Shown here: in pieces, positions 1-10,228 of the stretch
Numbering within the stretch: position 1 is the first letter of the stretch
How the letters are laid out: every line of letters begins with the position of its first letter
DNA from: Trichinella spiralis
Taxonomy: Eukaryota > Nematoda > Enoplea > Trichinellida > Trichinellidae
DNA length: 64,000 nucleotides
Reading direction: 5' to 3'
Assembly: GCA_000181795.3 (NCBI GenBank)
Contig: CM012955.1
Span: 14,992,970 to 15,056,969, forward strand
Program-made: the position numbers and the translations under genes
Notes under the pieces: generated by a model
The model's input: the letters and a program-made list of their open reading frames with translations, nothing else
Databases searched by the model: none
What the model was told of the DNA's origin: nothing

Positions 1-25
1 ATTCGATAAACTAGAAAAATTTCAC

Positions 26-1569
26 TTTTCTTCCAGCGCATTTTTCCCAATAACATCTTCTATTTTATAAACAAATTTCGTATTTGTTGCTTTCACTTTC
101 AGTCCTCCATTAAAAAATCATCTTACTTTTAAACAAATAACAAAATATTACAAAAAAATTATAAGAAAAAAATATACCAATAAGTCTTTTTTGCAGAATA
201 CTTATTTCAGATGAAGTCCATTTTTTTTTCGTCTCCAGAGTTCTCGAGTCGAAGTCATCCAATATGTAATTCATGACATTCTGTGCGGCATAAAACGGCG
301 CACGTTTCACTTAAAATGAAAAATTAGCATGAACACGCAAAATAAAGTTTCTTCAAAAAAAATTAAATTTTATTATAAATAAACAAATATGTAATTTAAT
401 TTAAAATTGCCAAGAAACATTAGTATCTTAAATATTCCTCGTACAATATTTTGGTAAATCAACGATACTTTAATTAAAATACCGTGTAAATTATTAGCAT
501 ACCATCAACATTCATAGCAAGATACCAACGATCAGGATTCAAATCTTCAGAGCCAACTATTATTCGTAAAGATTTAAACATTCCGCTGTACAACTCAAAT
601 CGTTCTCCAAGTTTACATGGTTGAAAAGACGGTTTGAAAAAATTGCCATTCATAATAAATTGTGCTCTAAAATTTAAAATTCACAAATTCGATTTGATAA
701 AAATAACAAAAAAAATAAATACTTACTGAGTTGAAATAACGGATGAAGTAATAAATTCCAATTTTCGCATTTCGGTACGCTGATTTTCAAAATTCATCAG
801 ATTAGAACTGCTCAACAATGTTCCAATATCCACAACATATTGCCGTGGTAGGCCAATTTTAAATAAAACAGCAAAAGAACAAATATTCTTTGCAATCAAC
901 TAAAATTAGCTTTCATTTAGAAAATAATAAAATCAATAAATTGATTTTATTAAAAAATACCTTCTCTCCTGAATCGGACAGAACAACTGGTGCTGTACTT
1001 ATCAACGCACTTCCACCATCGTAATAATAATGGCGCATCTTTCTGAACATTTTCAAAGATTCTGCCGATTTTACAACGCTACTGAATGCCTTTATCAGCA
1101 AATTTCGCTTTTGCATCGACGAAAATCTAGATGTTCAACAACTTTTTTTTCACAAAAATAGTAAATAGGCGAAAGAAAAAATTATCAATAAACATCACTC
1201 TGGTGAAAAAAACCAATTTCTAAAATTCACATTATCTATTTGTAAAATAAGTATAAATTAGCAAGTAGTAATATTGTTTATAAAATGAGTAGCTATTTTG
1301 CGCTTCACCTCTGACAGGAACTACTTTCACACTTAAAATTATAAATAATGCATTAATTTTTCCTTACATCTGAGCTTTATTTACAAGATTCATCAGAAGA
1401 GAATTTTCTGAATTTTTCGTACATTCCCTTTCGCACACTGCCATGAATCATAAAAGACAATTAATAGAAATAATTTCACAATCTAAAATTTTACAGACCT
1501 CAATTACTCACTAATCATGAATATATAAAAAATTCCATGAAAAAGTATAACGAATATAGAAAAGAATTG

Positions 1570-1609
<40 letters not shown>

Positions 1610-2099
1610 TTGGATGAAACTTACGGAGGAATTTTATCTTTACTACTTTCTTTTCCTCGCAAGAAGATGGTGTATTTCACATCGTGCTCATACAAGGTTA
1701 ATTCATCGGGAAAATGGAGTTTTATAAAATTCACAAACAGTTTCAATTTACTGCCTTTGCTACCAATGTTCGGACGTAAAGGGAATACACATTTATCCAA
1801 CTTGCCATCTATTAAGTGAATTCGAAATTATTAGAATTATTAATTACTAGAAAAAAAATTTTTTAAGTCGCTAAATCTGAGCACTTTTTGAATCAATATT
1901 TTCCAGATTTAGCATACCTTCATTTTCTGGTGGTGGTAACTTGGGCGTAGCTTTCTCCTAAATAAAACATATTTGTAAATAAACAAATGTTAAAAGAGAC
2001 AATTTCATCTATTTTATTCACTGTATTTTTATTGTTATCGTCAATTTTCTTATTGTCATCTTCTCCTTTCACAACATCTGGGGTGGAAAATTCTTCCAT
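26..2099 (-). CDS. Argonaute family protein, N-terminal part (runs off left edge)
   Basis: Argonautes bind small guide RNAs and silence matching transcripts. Nine exons read on the minus strand: 2022-2099, 1918-1957, 1644-1808 (or from 1625), 1368-1437, 961-1126, 727-899, 503-666, 178-309 and 26-104. The last ends at a GTGAAA donor, so the rest lies outside the window. The first ATG is at 2099, followed by an acidic, Lys/Asn-rich leader. Exon 3 gives the Argonaute N-domain start (PLRPNIGSKGSKLKLFVNF, later YEHDVKYTI). Exons 5-6 hold RKMRHYYYDGG and a ILFKIGL-type strand. Exons 7-8 give the linker (RWYLAMNVD joined to VKRAPFYAAQNVMNYIL, matching the family's 'MLNIDVSATAFY.AQP' stretch). Exon 9 starts LKVKATNTKFVYKI, the linker/PAZ entry. 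All junction phases agree except exon 3 to 4, which needs the weaker GTAAAG donor at 1643. PAZ and PIWI are not in the window, so slicer residues and clade (AGO, PIWI or worm-specific) cannot be judged. The family call is firm, the exon 3/4 join less so. Confidence 0.88.
1574..1606. repeat. (TA)n microsatellite in Argonaute intron 3
   Basis: About 33 bases of alternating A and T lie in the intron between the third and fourth Argonaute exons, close to the ambiguous exon 3 donor. It may be polymorphic in length. Confidence 0.95.
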
Positions 2100-2980
2100 A
2101 GCTATAAGAAATAAATTTTATTTTAAAAACAAACATATAAACAAAGTAACTTCTTTGATGTGATATGAATACAAAACAAAGCAACTGTGAAAACTGATAC
2201 TCTGCAGTCAAAACTTACTATCCACTGAATTATGTTTGCTAACTTTATATGATAAGATTATCAATAATCAAAAATCGTACTTGAAATAATTCTGAAACAG
2301 CTACGGCTAAAAGCTGTGGCATATTTTACAATAACTGACCATATAAGTTACCTTCAAGTATTCTCTACTTCCACTCTTTCAATTTCTTGAAGTCAATTTT
2401 TAAATTCTTACATTACCCTAATTTAATATAAGTAAAATCAATAAGCATATACGAATATGAAAATTAAAAATAAATTTCTTGCTCGGGACTGCTACTTTAC
2501 TTCCGCTTTCAGTTGTGCCCATTTTCTAACCAAGCTTAATCCTTTGTTATCCCATTGTTGGTTACCTTTTATTGGTTGGCCAAGAACTTCGGGCCGGTTT
2601 AAGCTTATTTCAAGCAAACATTCCCCCTAGCGTATTCTGATTACTGAAACACTTTTAATAACCCCAAATAACATTCACGTGACCAATGCAACGCCATGCG
2701 GTTCAGAAGTTGACAAACACCCAGTTCACAAAAACAAATTATCCATTAAGAACAACAAATACATTTCATAAAAGACATTGGGTTGGCTATGTATTGGGCT
2801 ATTTTGCCTCTAGTTTTGGCAAATACGCCTCTAGTTTTCTATTTTGGATAAGGTTAGATTTTCACTGATTTTACAATTATTAATTGGTTCCTCATATTGC
2901 AAATGCTTTTCCACATCGCAAATTTATTTAATAACTGTTATCAAATAACGCCCAACTGCAAATAGTTAGTACTTTATTGA
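2100..2980. other. Argonaute 5' flank, no gene seen
   Basis: This should contain the Argonaute 5' UTR and promoter on the minus strand. No convincing exon was found. A short imperfect tandem repeat occurs near 2805-2840, where 'gcctctagtttt' appears twice. The small plus-strand reading frame at 2686-2868 has no recognisable features. Confidence 0.5.
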
Positions 2981-3916
2981 TTAACCCTCAGGTGGTGGTG
3001 TGAGGTCCGCTAGACCCCTCCTCGTTATTTCACATTTATTGATGGTGGAACCAAATTTTTTCCGCTGTTTGCAGTCGTATTATATACGTTATTTTTGCAC
3101 TGCACATTTGTTCTGGCAGACAGAACTTCTCATATAATTCAGGTTGCAAATGTTCGGTTCTACACTTAATGGGCCTTGCCTCCCGGAATATATATTATGC
3201 GCCCTTGTTCGTACATTTCTGGATAGCTCTTGCTTACTCCATTAGCAGACACGATCTCGACCTATCCATGAATCAGAGCGCTCCTACATAAACTCTTCAC
3301 ATAACACTTTTCTGACGAAAAAATGCCGCTAAATTCTGAAAATGTATCATGGTCACTCTTCTGAACATAGTCAGAATCTGCCCATATCACTTTCCTCAAG
3401 AGAATCATTCAGGATATCTAAGAAACTATCACTATCAGATCCTGTAAGTGACATTTCTACAACACTGACATTTTGAGCAACATTTGACACGAAATGGAGA
3501 AAACTTTGCATAAAGTAATAACTAATGTAAATGATACTAAAATTAGGTCAAAATTTGCACAAAACAATGTAAATGATAGTAAAATTGTGGAAAATTTTGC
3601 ATAAAAAGTTAACAAAGAAACCAATAATAATAATAATAACCGTTCACAATCAAGCAGAAAACACGTAGACGAGAAATAAACGATAGCGACTTAGGACAGT
3701 TTGAGAGAACATTGGATAAATGAGAAAGATATATGAAAGGCAACTGCTCAACAACGGTCGCAGATATGACCGCGCCAACTGACAAAAATATTCTATGGCC
3801 ACTTATAGGAAAGTATGAAAAACAACAGCTGTCATCATTTAGAAATTCTGCTGAAACAGAACGAAAAAGTTTCCACGAAGTCATCTGCGTGCCCCGCCAC
3901 CACCTGAGGGTTTTAA
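2981..3916 (-). mobile_element. piggyBac-like element, decayed or internally deleted
   Basis: The left end reads TTAA then CCCTCAGGTGGTGGTG (2981-3000). The right end, read on the other strand from 3916, is TTAA, two extra bases, then CCCTCAGGTGGTGGCG. TTAA target sites next to inverted ends starting with CCCT are characteristic of the piggyBac superfamily. On the minus strand a short reading frame starts with ATG at 3454 and has an acidic stretch (SDSDSFLDILNDSLEESD) resembling the acidic N-terminus of such transposases. It then hits a stop, and no intact transposase is present. The element is about 0.93 kb, so it is a deletion derivative or a MITE-like copy. The extra bases next to the right TTAA are point decay or mean that the true end differs slightly. 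I cannot confirm catalytic aspartates because that region is absent or scrambled. Confidence 0.6.
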
Positions 3917-4580
3917 CAATCTTTATAGCTTTCACACAAGTGAAATGAACTTTGATGAAAAAGATTTCTCTACTGATCAACTTTCACCGTGTTTCAACGT
4001 CTATCTACCGCTATTTTGCATGCAAAATTCTGTGTTTGGACGTACGTCATTATTAATGTTAGCTTCGTACAATCATTGAATTACATCAGTTTTAGTGGAC
4101 TCACATGCGAATTCTTTTATCTTGTTATACAATAAAAAACTACATTTCTGATTCCGAAAAACGCACAGTTGTTGTGGAATTAAATAATGTTCATGGAAAA
4201 TTCAATGATAAATAAACAATAAACAAGAATAGTTACCGAATGTGTGATCACTTTAACGTACAACAAATTTCAGCAATACGAATTCAGTAGGCAACAGACG
4301 TCAACGCTAGACCGCTCGCACGCACAACTAAATGGAAATGTACCTCTTACAGTCTCTCGAAGATTCGTTTTGACATGCAGGGTCAAAGCTAAAAACAATA
4401 CTTCGTTTACTAATTTTAATTAATTATTGTTTTGGAGTTGAACATTTAAAATATCAGTTAGGGATGAAGATAAAATTGAAATTTCACCAACCATTTCATG
4501 ATCAATAATAAATGTGCTACTGTATAGTATTTATTTAAAGTTTTTAATAATCTATTCCCGTTGCTGACATCAAAGACATG
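3917..4580. other. Intergenic, nothing recognised
   Basis: AT-rich sequence between the TTAA element and the inverted repeat. I see no exon with matching splice sites and no RNA gene signature. Confidence 0.5.
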
Positions 4581-5579
4581 CCGCTCGACATTTGATTGGT
4601 GTTAAATTTCATTGTTTTACAGGCCGATTAAGTTTCATTAATTGTTGCTGCGATGAATTTTATTCGTTGTCTCGAACCTAAATTTTACTGGTTGGTTGTC
4701 ATTGTAATGCGTGCTATTTGTCAAATTTTGGTTTCTTTTTAATGGTCAGTTTTCTGATATTCGAAGCTTACTATTTTTATTCTATTTATATTAAAAAATT
4801 ACCATTTAATGGTATTTATTTAATGAAACTAATTATAATTAATTATTTAAATGAAATTGAGTAGTATGGTGTATCCATCAGGAACCTTTTTGACTAATAA
4901 TGGCAGTAACTTCTTCATTTGTACACATTTTATTCTATACCCCTCAGCCTGTTTTATCCTATATCGAAATTAATTTTCAGTAACAATGGACACATGTTGC
5001 ACACTGAAAATATATTTTGGAATGTAGCCAATATTTCTTCTGTTTACCGGTATGTTTCAGTTTATATGCCCTTCCTTCAAAAACAAGGGACATTTTACCA
5101 CAATAAATTTTTACTACTGAAAATATGTAATTTCATCAAATTAAATAATAAATTAATAGGAAGCAAACTTTTGAAGAAGATCTATGAAATGCTGAATAGT
5201 ACACATGCAATAAATAAATCGAGTCAGTTTAGCTTAAAGCAAGCCAATTTGTTAGATCTGATCAGCAGTTGCATGAATATAATTAACTATACTCATAAAT
5301 GAAATTGCAAGAAAATTTGTTTATAAGCTTATAATTTTGAAATGCTAGTAGTTTTTTAATTTTACTTATATATATATATAGAAGATATATAGTAAGGCTT
5401 TGAATAGGAGAAAAGTGACCATTAAAAGAAAACCAAAATTTGACAAATAGAGCCCATTACAATAACAACCAGTAAAATTTAGGTTCACGACAAGGAATAA
5501 AATTCATCTCAACAACAGCAAATGAAATTTAGCCAGTTTGAAAACCAATGAAATTTGAAATCAATCACAGTTCGACGCT
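4581..5579. repeat. Long imperfect inverted repeat (about 220-bp arms, about 550-bp loop)
   Basis: The left arm (about 4581-4802) and the reverse complement of the right arm (about 5345-5579) match along their length. Shared runs include 'gatgaattttatt', 'gaacctaaattttactggttg', 'tatttgtcaaattttggtt' and 'tttaatggtca', interrupted by substitutions and small indels. The loop holds a 127-codon AT-rich plus-strand frame (4919-5302) with no recognisable domain. The arrangement fits a foldback or MITE-type element, or an old inverted duplication. I did not find a clear target-site duplication. If transcribed, the arms would form a long hairpin RNA. Confidence 0.8.
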
Positions 5580-5722
5580 AAAATTTATTAAATCGCATGG
5601 ACTGGATATAATCAATTCATAAAGGGATAATTATTGCAGCATAGTGTATTAGAGAAAAAATAAAACAATTGTCATTATATTTTCCATGAAAATATTAATT
5701 TGTATTCTGAGTTTATTTTCTG

Positions 5723-5920
5723 ATGCTTCAAGAATGTTTGAAAAATATGGTTAACGTTGCAAAAGTTTCAATTCTTTCATCGTTGAATTATCAACTTGAA
5801 ATGAGTGACAACAACAGAAAAAGTTTACAGATTATTGAATGCTCTGTTGATCAGTATTGCAAATTGGCAACAATTTTAGAAAACTGCAAAAAAAATAATG
5901 GAATTTATAAGATAATTTAA
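5723..5920 (+). CDS. Small helical ORF, weak resemblance to Mediator subunit 29
   Basis: The 65-codon frame opens at ATG 5723 and ends at 5920. The pattern L-x-E-x-L followed by V-A, then later C-x(3)-x-Y-x-K-L-x-x-x-L-E-x-C, is loosely like the helical core of MED29, a small Mediator subunit. MED29 is longer (around 200 aa in vertebrates), so this would be one exon or a fragment. I could not find upstream or downstream exons with good phase, although 'aattcag' at 5922-5928 and 'gcaagtaagt' near 5950 could mark a following mini-exon. There are no signal peptide or membrane segments. It may be non-coding. Confidence 0.2.
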   Translation: MLQECLKNMVNVAKVSILSSLNYQLEMSDNNRKSLQIIECSVDQYCKLATILENCKKNNGIYKII

Positions 5921-6655
5921 TTCAGTCCAAATTCAGACAAAGATCGTAAAGCAAGTAAGTATACAACAAGTAAACAACAGTGAAATTGCAAGTTGAAATT
6001 AGCCTATTTCTAATCGAATTAATTGCATTGCACGAATTGTGTGTATTCGAGTGGAAAAGCGTGAAATTCGGTCAAATTGTTGGCAAACGGGTCACGTGCA
6101 CATTTTCTAGCACAGCAACATTTGGGCCGAAAAAGTAAAAAACAATCGTCGAACGTAATATACAATTTAATTAATAGAATGAATTCCAATTGCAGTGTTT
6201 TTTTTTAAATTGATTTCAATTTCAAAATACAAAAAAGAAGAGATAAGAAGAAATGATAATGGTAAAATGAAGAAAAACAGATTTGCTGAAAATATTCAGC
6301 GAGCAAAAGATAGATAAATCTATATTTTAATATTATGAATAAAAAAAAGTTGGTGAACGCGTGCAAATAATAGAGAAATATATAATAATGGATGTCCGGT
6401 GTAAATTTGAATAATCCATTTGGGTTTGGTGAATTGATAATAATAATAATAATAATTGTTAACGATTCCAATTGGTATGGCACGCGGAATGGTGAATGAA
6501 GAAGTGAAACAAAACATAACAAAACAAAACAAAAAAAAGAATTACACACAATTCGATACATAATAACCCGCCTAATGTTGTTCATCATCGGAGAAGATAA
6601 AAAAATGAAAGATTAAAAAAAACTTTTTGGAAAAATAAAATCATAATTTCGCTCG
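5921..6655. other. Spacer, possible 3' region of the 6656-7864 minus-strand exon
   Basis: AT-rich with an (ATA)n tract near 6437-6456. It lies downstream of the minus-strand low-complexity coding exon and may contain its 3' UTR. I saw no clear AATAAA on the minus strand close to the stop codon. The minus-strand frame at 6205-6588 is simple-sequence driven and not credible. Confidence 0.4.
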
Positions 6656-7864
6656 TCACAAATCGGACTGAATAGTGGACCGTACCGGCTGTGATGGGTG
6701 CAAGAAGAGTGAATTGAGATGTTTGATCGGCCGGCGGCAGCAGATGACCGCTTCGTGCACTTGGTCGAGACTGTTCGAGACCGGCGTGGCGGTGGACGGT
6801 TCGGTTGGCTGGACGTCGGCCAGTCGACGCGCTGTGACCGGCGTGGAATCGCCGTGATCCGACGCCAGTTCGTCGACGAGCGTTTCGTTCGAATCGGATC
6901 GGTCGTGTCGAATCGAACGCTCCAACGACGGTTCCACAACGTCCGAATGGCAGACGGATCCTTCGTCGTAGGCGACCAAGTGGTCGGGCGACCAGCGGTC
7001 GACTGGTCGTCGTCGTCCAACGTCCGACTCGCTCGTCTCGCTGTCGGCCGCGGCCGTCGTCGTCGTCGGTGGCGTCCTACTGTAGACTGGGAGTGGGAAT
7101 TCGGAATGAAGATGACGGTCGGGCGGCTTGGTCGAACCGCCGGCGTACATGGCAAATATCGCGGCCGAACTGAAGCGTTTCGGTTCGGCAACCAGCGCGA
7201 TTCCCGGCGACGGTCGTCGACTGAGTCGAGTCGAACTGGGCGTCGCAGGGTCGTCGACTCGACTCGGCTCAAAGACCGACGTCGGCGCCGGCACGGCCGG
7301 GTCGTCGATCAGAGTCTCTTTGGTCGGCGAAAACTGGTCGAGACGGTCGATCAGATCCCCGACCACGCGAACTGTCGGCAAAGGGTCGACGGTGGGCGTG
7401 GCAGGCTCCGGCTCGCTGAACGTGTTTATCGCCAGTTCGGCGTTGTCGCTGCGCGAACCGCTCGACCGCTGACGTTGCTGAGTCTCGGCGGACGACAGGC
7501 CGCTGAATCGACAAGGCGAAAACGACTGCCGCCGGTTCGACTTCGACCAGCGTTCCGAATCGGAAATTGTGGTCGATTCGTGTCGCGACGACGATCGACT
7601 GCGGCGACGGTGGCGATGGTTACTGTGCTTGTGATCACGATCGACGCCAGTCGGCTGCTGGTGGGCGCTGGCTTGTCGTTCGTAGTTCAGCTGCGTGGCG
7701 ATCTGCGGCTGGAGGAAAAGTTGATTCGATTCACAAGTGGTGGTTGTCGACGGAATCACGAACGTGTGTCTGAAACGAACGCCGGCGATCTGCTCGTTCG
7801 GCAGGCCGAGCCGGACCGACACGGTAAACGCCGGCGGTCCGCTCACGTTCGACTGAATCATCAT
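6656..7864 (-). CDS. Ser/Thr/Arg/Pro-rich protein or C-terminal exon, function unknown
   Basis: A GC-richer open frame of 402 codons runs from ATG 7864 to a TGA at 6656. It may be the last exon of a larger gene, because 'gcaatttcag' at 7880-7889 is a good acceptor and would start the exon at 7879 in the same frame. The first 40 residues (GPPAFTVSVRLGLPNEQ, then AGVRFRHTFVIPS) look like a folded beta-rich piece. The remainder is disordered, with RRRSRSSSRHES-type runs, repeated Pro/Thr/Asp clusters and many possible phosphosites. No catalytic or zinc motif is visible. The opposite strand is also open for about 410 codons (6719-7957), a by-product of strong GTC/GAC/TCG codon bias. I prefer the minus strand because its composition is more protein-like and it has an acceptor. 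The family is not recognised. Confidence 0.5.
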   Translation of the reverse strand: MMIQSNVSGPPAFTVSVRLGLPNEQIAGVRFRHTFVIPSTTTTCESNQLFLQPQIATQLNYERQASAHQQPTGVDRDHKHSNHRHRRRSRSSSRHESTTISDSERWSKSNRRQSFSPCRFSGLSSAETQQRQRSSGSRSDNAELAINTFSEPEPATPTVDPLPTVRVVGDLIDRLDQFSPTKETLIDDPAVPAPTSVFEPSRVDDPATPSSTRLSRRPSPGIALVAEPKRFSSAAIFAMYAGGSTKPPDRHLHSEFPLPVYSRTPPTTTTAAADSETSESDVGRRRPVDRWSPDHLVAYDEGSVCHSDVVEPSLERSIRHDRSDSNETLVDELASDHGDSTPVTARRLADVQPTEPSTATPVSNSLDQVHEAVICCRRPIKHLNSLFLHPSQPVRSTIQSDL

Positions 7865-7879
7865 CACTTTCTCGGTTGT

Positions 7880-9862
7880 CTGAAATTGCAATTCACAAAA
7901 ACAACTACTACTCTTATTATTATTATTATTATTGTTGTTGTTGTTGTTAGAGTTTAATTTTTTATATTGTTCTCAAATGATAACGTTCAATACATAGAAA
8001 ACAGCAACGAACAACAACAACATCGATCGTCACGACAACACAACCGCTACGCAGTTCGCGTGCGCGCGTAGCTGTGGCAACAGCGAAAGTTGGAAAATAT
8101 TTGCACAACACCAGCCCGCGAGACGAAACGCCACTTCAACTGCTCCTACTGTCCCTTACGTCACCGCCCGTCGGCCAAGCAGCAAGACTTTCCAGTTTTC
8201 GAACAAAACAGTTCACGCAATCCCCTGACCAACCCGTTCGTCTGTTCTGCTCGTCGTTTGCTTGCACTGACAAAACGTAAAAAAAGCAAACAAACAAAAG
8301 TACCACGACACTGGAGCGACAGTGCAATTATTCTGCAAGTTCTTTTGTCCAATTATTCTTTTCCACTGTTCCAGAAAACAACCAACCGTCACCGTTCGCC
8401 ACACAAAACCGGAAAACAAACATCTTACTGTATCCACTTCATTTCACTTAACTACAGTACTAATTCACATTTCGTTACACACAAAATTTCCATTTCGAAC
8501 AATTTCCAATCAATAATTCAACAATTATATAATAAAATGTTCATTCAACAATTGGTTTAGTTGCTAATTTTCAATTTTTCACTCACAACAAACGCTAAAA
8601 CGTTCAAAAAAGCATAAAAATGCTTCGCTAACGAATTCCATCATCTAGGGCTGTTCGAAGAAGACCCATAGTCCAAACAATGCGTACTCCTGTTCGTAAA
8701 TGCCAAACATTAGTCATTATAAATCAGCCGATACTTGATCATCAGAAAGAGTACGGTAATTGGGAAGCGTGAGGAGGAAAAGCAGCTCGATTCGGGTGTG
8801 TTGTGTTCGTTTCGTAGTCGGCTACGATTCGGTATATCACCGTGGTTATCATAGTGAGAAAGCTTTTTAAAGATGCAAATGCAGAATACTACAGTTTATC
8901 AGATAAATTCATCTTTACTGTTCGAATAATAATTCTTGATGAAATCGATAAACTGTTTAAGTTAAGTTCAGAAGTTAATTATCCTCTTCTCCACTTCTGC
9001 TTGATGAACACCGCGAGAGGCAATCCCACAGCAGTCATTTTACTTTCCACGTCTTCCGCCTGACTGACTGTTCAGGATTTGAAAATGAACATGAAAATTA
9101 CATAGTTTACTCCAGTTTGATAATGTTGTTTGAACTCTGGCTTGTTCATGCAGCGGTCTCCTGAATGCGCAATAACGAAGTATATTGTTTCGTTCTTTAT
9201 AGGATGAGGCAAAGTCGTTAACAGAAAATTTATATAACGATGAATACAGTGGTCCAAATGCAAGGTCCAATGTAATTTATTCATGAATTGGGAAAATGAA
9301 CGCAGTCCAACAAAATATTGTTTCTGTGGGAAGGTTATTCAAATGCTTGCTGTTTTGGTTCACAAGTTGATGAATTTGAATTCAGTTAATCAATCTTTCA
9401 AAATTTCAACCATGCAGAGACAAGAAACTGTTCCTATATGCGTATATGTGTAGTGCAGAAAAATTTCAACGAGTTTTTGTAAAGTTATGCAGTTTTTTTT
9501 GTCTGGGATATTCAACAATGAGTAGTTTAGTTTTGCAAGTTAGTTAGTACACTCACTCTATTTCATAAGAATGGGAATTGTTGTAATGAAATTGTATTTC
9601 TTAAATTATTGTTTGTTTTGAATGAAATGTAAAAGAAAACATTATTAGCAAATTCAGTGCTTGTCAGCACTGAGTCAATGTGTTTAGCTGAAAATCACTC
9701 GATCATCTTCTCAACAAATTCAGTGTGAACAATAGTGAGAAAATACAAAAACAGAAGAAGCAACATTACCGTTTTTCTTCTTCAGCATCATTATTCGAAT
9801 GGATGATAGTCAAGTGTTCAATTTTGGATACTGTTGTAAAGTTGCAAAACAAAAACAACAAT
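7880..9862. other. Upstream region, no supported gene
   Basis: This should contain the promoter or upstream exons of the 6656-7864 gene if it extends. The 8041-8260 stretch is GC-richer. Short frames on both strands have no domain and several begin at non-ATG codons. A possible minus-strand mini-exon starts at ATG 8850 (MITTVIYRIVADYET) but I could not link it to anything. Confidence 0.35.
7912..7950. repeat. (TTA)n-(TTG)n compound microsatellite
   Basis: Runs of TTA change into TTG just upstream (minus-strand sense) of the candidate splice acceptor of the Ser/Arg-rich exon, so the repeat would sit at the 3' end of its intron. Confidence 0.9.
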
Positions 9863-9868
9863 TTTATT
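9863..9868 (-). terminator. Candidate poly(A) signal for LMAN1 (AATAAA)
   Basis: TTTATT on the plus strand is AATAAA on the minus strand, about 360 nt downstream of the LMAN1 stop codon. I noticed no closer minus-strand AATAAA. Confidence 0.5.
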
Positions 9869-10228
9869 TCACATTCCAGTAAGCAATACCGATAAACAAC
9901 AAAAAACAAAGCCGGCACCTATACTTATTATTTTTCTTTTTTATCGATCTGAATGAATGCGAAATGGTGGAATTTAGCATTCGATGAAGTTCACACAGTT
10001 GGTGTGTGATGGGATTGTTGCCAGATTTTTTTTGGCTTATCTGTCTAATTTGCATCTGAAATTGAACTGAACAAGAAGAGCGAAAAGATGTAAATAACAT
10101 GATTATTGTAAAATGTAAAAGCAAAAAGAAAGAAGTGAGAGAAGAAAAAATGAAAAAGAAAATAAATATATCCGAATAGAATAAAGAGCGACATTATTGC
10201 ACGTGTCAAGCCAGCACAGGGGATGCTT

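Noticed and set aside
4919-5302. 127-codon plus-strand frame in the loop of the inverted repeat
   Set aside because: AT-rich composition, no domain, no matching exons; kept only as a note on the repeat.
6719-7957. 412-codon plus-strand frame
   Set aside because: Arg/Gly/Val-rich with 'RRRRRW'-type runs, no splice or domain support, and explained as the antisense of the biased minus-strand coding frame.
8136-8327. Apparent 63-aa secreted peptide on the minus strand
   Set aside because: The start codon is TTG, not ATG, and the hydrophobic stretch comes from a TTTG-type simple repeat.
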